Source: a bacterium (lineage in GTDB: Bacteria > Patescibacteriota > Minisyncoccia > UBA6257 > 2-01-FULL-56-20). From it: 47,313 nt of DNA. The notes under the pieces were generated by a model. It was not told the origin of the DNA, did not search any database, and was given only the letters and a program-made list of their open reading frames with translations. This document shows, piece by piece, positions 45,198 to 47,313 of this stretch. Both the position numbers and the translations under genes were made by a program. Position 1 is the stretch's first letter, and every line of letters starts with the position of its first letter. The DNA lies in contig DAIDAM010000010.1 of NCBI GenBank assembly GCA_027310625.1, positions 1 to 47,313 of the forward strand, written 5' to 3'.

Positions 45198-46088
45198 ATG
45201 TTCAATCCGCTGCAGAGATTTAATCCGGTGCAAAAGGACAATATTTTGCACCTGACGCTCCTCGGAATTATCTTCGTCCTTCTGGGCATGTCTGCTTATT
45301 TCGCCGTTCGCGGCGGGAGCGGCAATGGCGAAAAAGAAAAATTTTTCACGGAGAGCGATAAATTCAACGCCGAAATAGCGTTGCAAAGCGTTAAAGAGGA
45401 AATATTGCCGGGTTCGATCAGGGTGCCCATTTTGATTTACCACAGCGTGGCCCCGCACGGGCCGCTGCAAACTTCGCTTCAACGATATTATGACGTTGCT
45501 CCGGAGCAATTTGCTAAGCAGATGCAGTATCTGCGGGACAACGGTTGGTCTATAATTGCGCTTGATTACCTGGCGGATGCCTTGGAACAAAACATTTCCC
45601 TGCCGCCGAAGTCGATTGTGATTACTCTCGACGACGGCTGGGAAAACCAGTACAAGTGGGCATATCCGATTCTGAAAAAGTATGGCTACACCGCCACCTT
45701 TTTTGTATTTACGCGGGCGATCGATAGCAGCGGCTTTATGACATGGGACGAAGTGAAAACACTTGATGAAAACGGTATGACGATCGGCGGACACACAAGG
45801 ACGCATCCTTATCTAGCCGATATTACCGACCCAGTGGCCCTGCGCAGCGAAATTATCGGCGGGAAAGGAATCATTGAAAATCGCATCGGTCGCCCGATTT
45901 ACACCTTTGCTTATCCCTACGGTCATTACAATGACCAGATTATAGACATCGTGAAGGAAGCCGGATACAAAACTGCGAGAAGCACGTACTACGGCACCCA
46001 CAACGCCCCCGAAGAAATTTACAAGCTGAAAAGCATTGAAGTGACCGACGACTTCGACAAGTTCGTGAAAGATATCAACGCACGGTGA
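45198..46088 (+). CDS. Polysaccharide deacetylase family protein
   Basis: PILIYHSVAP; ITLDDGWENQY; GGHTRTHPYL. Confidence 0.92.
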   Translation: MFNPLQRFNPVQKDNILHLTLLGIIFVLLGMSAYFAVRGGSGNGEKEKFFTESDKFNAEIALQSVKEEILPGSIRVPILIYHSVAPHGPLQTSLQRYYDVAPEQFAKQMQYLRDNGWSIIALDYLADALEQNISLPPKSIVITLDDGWENQYKWAYPILKKYGYTATFFVFTRAIDSSGFMTWDEVKTLDENGMTIGGHTRTHPYLADITDPVALRSEIIGGKGIIENRIGRPIYTFAYPYGHYNDQIIDIVKEAGYKTARSTYYGTHNAPEEIYKLKSIEVTDDFDKFVKDINAR

Positions 46089-46337
46089 GAGCTCCGCACC
46101 CTAAACGCAGTCCTTAACTTTTTCCACCGCTTCGTAGAGTTTCAAATCCGCCTTCACAAGATAATAGGAGGGTTCGTTTTTTATCACGCCCTTCAATGTT
46201 CCGGCTGCTAATTTTATTCCGCTCCGCCATAAACTTTATTTTACCATCACATCTAGATTTGGAGATTAACACTCGCCGGCGCGCAATGACCAAAAGAAGA
46301 AGCCCCGCGGGGGCGGGGCTTGGAATACCGGCTCGGG

Positions 46338-46514
46338 CTAGTCGTCGAGGAGCTTGTAAGCTTCGATTATTTCTTCACTTGCGATGTCCTCCGGATTCCG
46401 TGATGGGTTTTTTTGTACTTCCTCGTCGAACCTGTCGAGAACGGCGCTTTGCTCGCCGGGGGACAAGAAACGGATTTTGCCTTTGAGTCGGTCTCGGGCG
46501 GCGGTGGGGTTCAT
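46338..46514 (-). CDS. Small acidic orphan protein (58 aa, below ORF-track cutoff)
   Basis: SD GGAAGGAGGATAAC; MNPTAARDRLKGKIRFLSPGEQSAVLDRFDEEVQKNPSRNPEDIASEEIIEAYKLLDD*, then hairpin AAGCCCCGCCCCCGCGGGGCTT. Confidence 0.65.
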   Translation of the reverse strand: MNPTAARDRLKGKIRFLSPGEQSAVLDRFDEEVQKNPSRNPEDIASEEIIEAYKLLDD

Positions 46515-46615
46515 GTTATCCTCCTTCCGCGTAGCTGACTATATTTTACGTCCGAATTGCGCCGCTTGTACGGAAGTAATCCACAGCGCGAAATTAATGT
46601 TGTTTTGCCGGCTTC

Positions 46616-47287
46616 TCACCACGGCAGTTCCTCGCCTTGGAACCAGAATTTGCCGGTTTCCGGTCTTGAAACCGCGATTTTGAAAATTCCTTCCGCGGCT
46701 TCTTCGGGCGATATGTCCGCGTTTTCGCCGCCCATTTCCGTTCTCACCCAGCCGGGGTGAACCGAGGAAACAATTATTTCTTTTTCTTTCAAACGCGAGG
46801 CGAGCGTGACGGTGTACATATTCAGCGCCGTTTTGGAAATTTTGTAGGCGGGATAATGGTAAGGATGATGACTGATTCCGCGACCCGACATTTCCAAAGA
46901 CCCGGCGGTTGATGAAATGTTTACGATGTGTCCGCCTTTTTCCATCAGAGGAATTACGAGTTCCGTGAAGTCCGCCGTGCCGATGAGATTTACCTCCAGT
47001 GTTCTTCGGAGTTTTTCCGGGATGACTTTCGTTTCGTCTTCGTCAAGAAGAACGCCGGCGTTGTTTATTAAAATTTCTATTTTCTTTCCGAGCGAGGCGA
47101 TTTCTTTTGCGCACGAAGCGATGCTTTCGCGTGACGACAAATCAAGTTTGTGCAAAGAAATATTCCCGCCCTTCGACGCTTCGCCGGAGAAAATCGTCCC
47201 TATCACAAAAAATCCTTCCTTGAGAAATTTTTCGGCAAGCGCTTTTCCGATTCCTTTTCCGACGCCGGTTATCAAAACGTTTTTCAT
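46616..47287 (-). CDS. Short-chain dehydrogenase/reductase
   Basis: VLITGVGKGIGKALAEKF; NNAGVL; YPAYKISKTAL. Confidence 0.92.
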   Translation of the reverse strand: MKNVLITGVGKGIGKALAEKFLKEGFFVIGTIFSGEASKGGNISLHKLDLSSRESIASCAKEIASLGKKIEILINNAGVLLDEDETKVIPEKLRRTLEVNLIGTADFTELVIPLMEKGGHIVNISSTAGSLEMSGRGISHHPYHYPAYKISKTALNMYTVTLASRLKEKEIIVSSVHPGWVRTEMGGENADISPEEAAEGIFKIAVSRPETGKFWFQGEELPW

Positions 47288-47313
47288 AAATAGATTTTAC
47301 AATTTGATTTTTG

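Noticed and set aside
1-47313. CRISPR array
   Set aside because: No regularly spaced direct repeats with unique spacers and no cas genes seen.
1-47313. Recoded TGA stop (Gracilibacteria/Absconditabacteria-like)
   Set aside because: Several genes end at TGA at the expected length (e.g. mutM, dnaN, holA) and no in-frame TGA was needed for conserved proteins.

Overview
This looks like a Parcubacteria/Patescibacteria-like (CPR) chromosome segment containing the origin-proximal block rpmH-rnpA-yidC-jag (minus) and dnaA-dnaN (plus). It also carries many repair and housekeeping genes (ruvA/B/C, uvrB, mutM, polX, type-4-like UDG, MGMT-like, pyrG, tsaE, infC-rpmI-rplT), a tmRNA, tRNA-Arg(CCG), an R-M pair and a RelE-like TA pair. 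The taxonomic call is inference from gene content and style. The most unusual content is repeat biology. (1) The uvrB 3' end is present three times as direct repeats, bracketing first a TA module and then an R-M module, so cargo seems to accrete at the gene's 3' end. (2) Three copies of a ~122-bp palindromic element (TIR ATCCCGTTAGAAGC plus a subterminal hairpin) sit at gene junctions; two create the downstream ATG at the same element boundary, and arms co-vary within copies. (3) A 51-bp exactly repeated structured element lies at two loci 31 kb apart, each between a functional gene end and a duplicated remnant of that end (yebC 5', polX 3'). (4) Several palindromes are inserted in frame in conserved proteins and one lies in tmRNA. 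(5) There is an unassigned ~190-nt structured RNA candidate with its own promoter. (6) A layer of small orphan genes carries strong Shine-Dalgarno sites and often hairpin terminators, unlike the SD-poor core genes inspected. All calls are by eye from sequence and the supplied ORF track; no searches were run.
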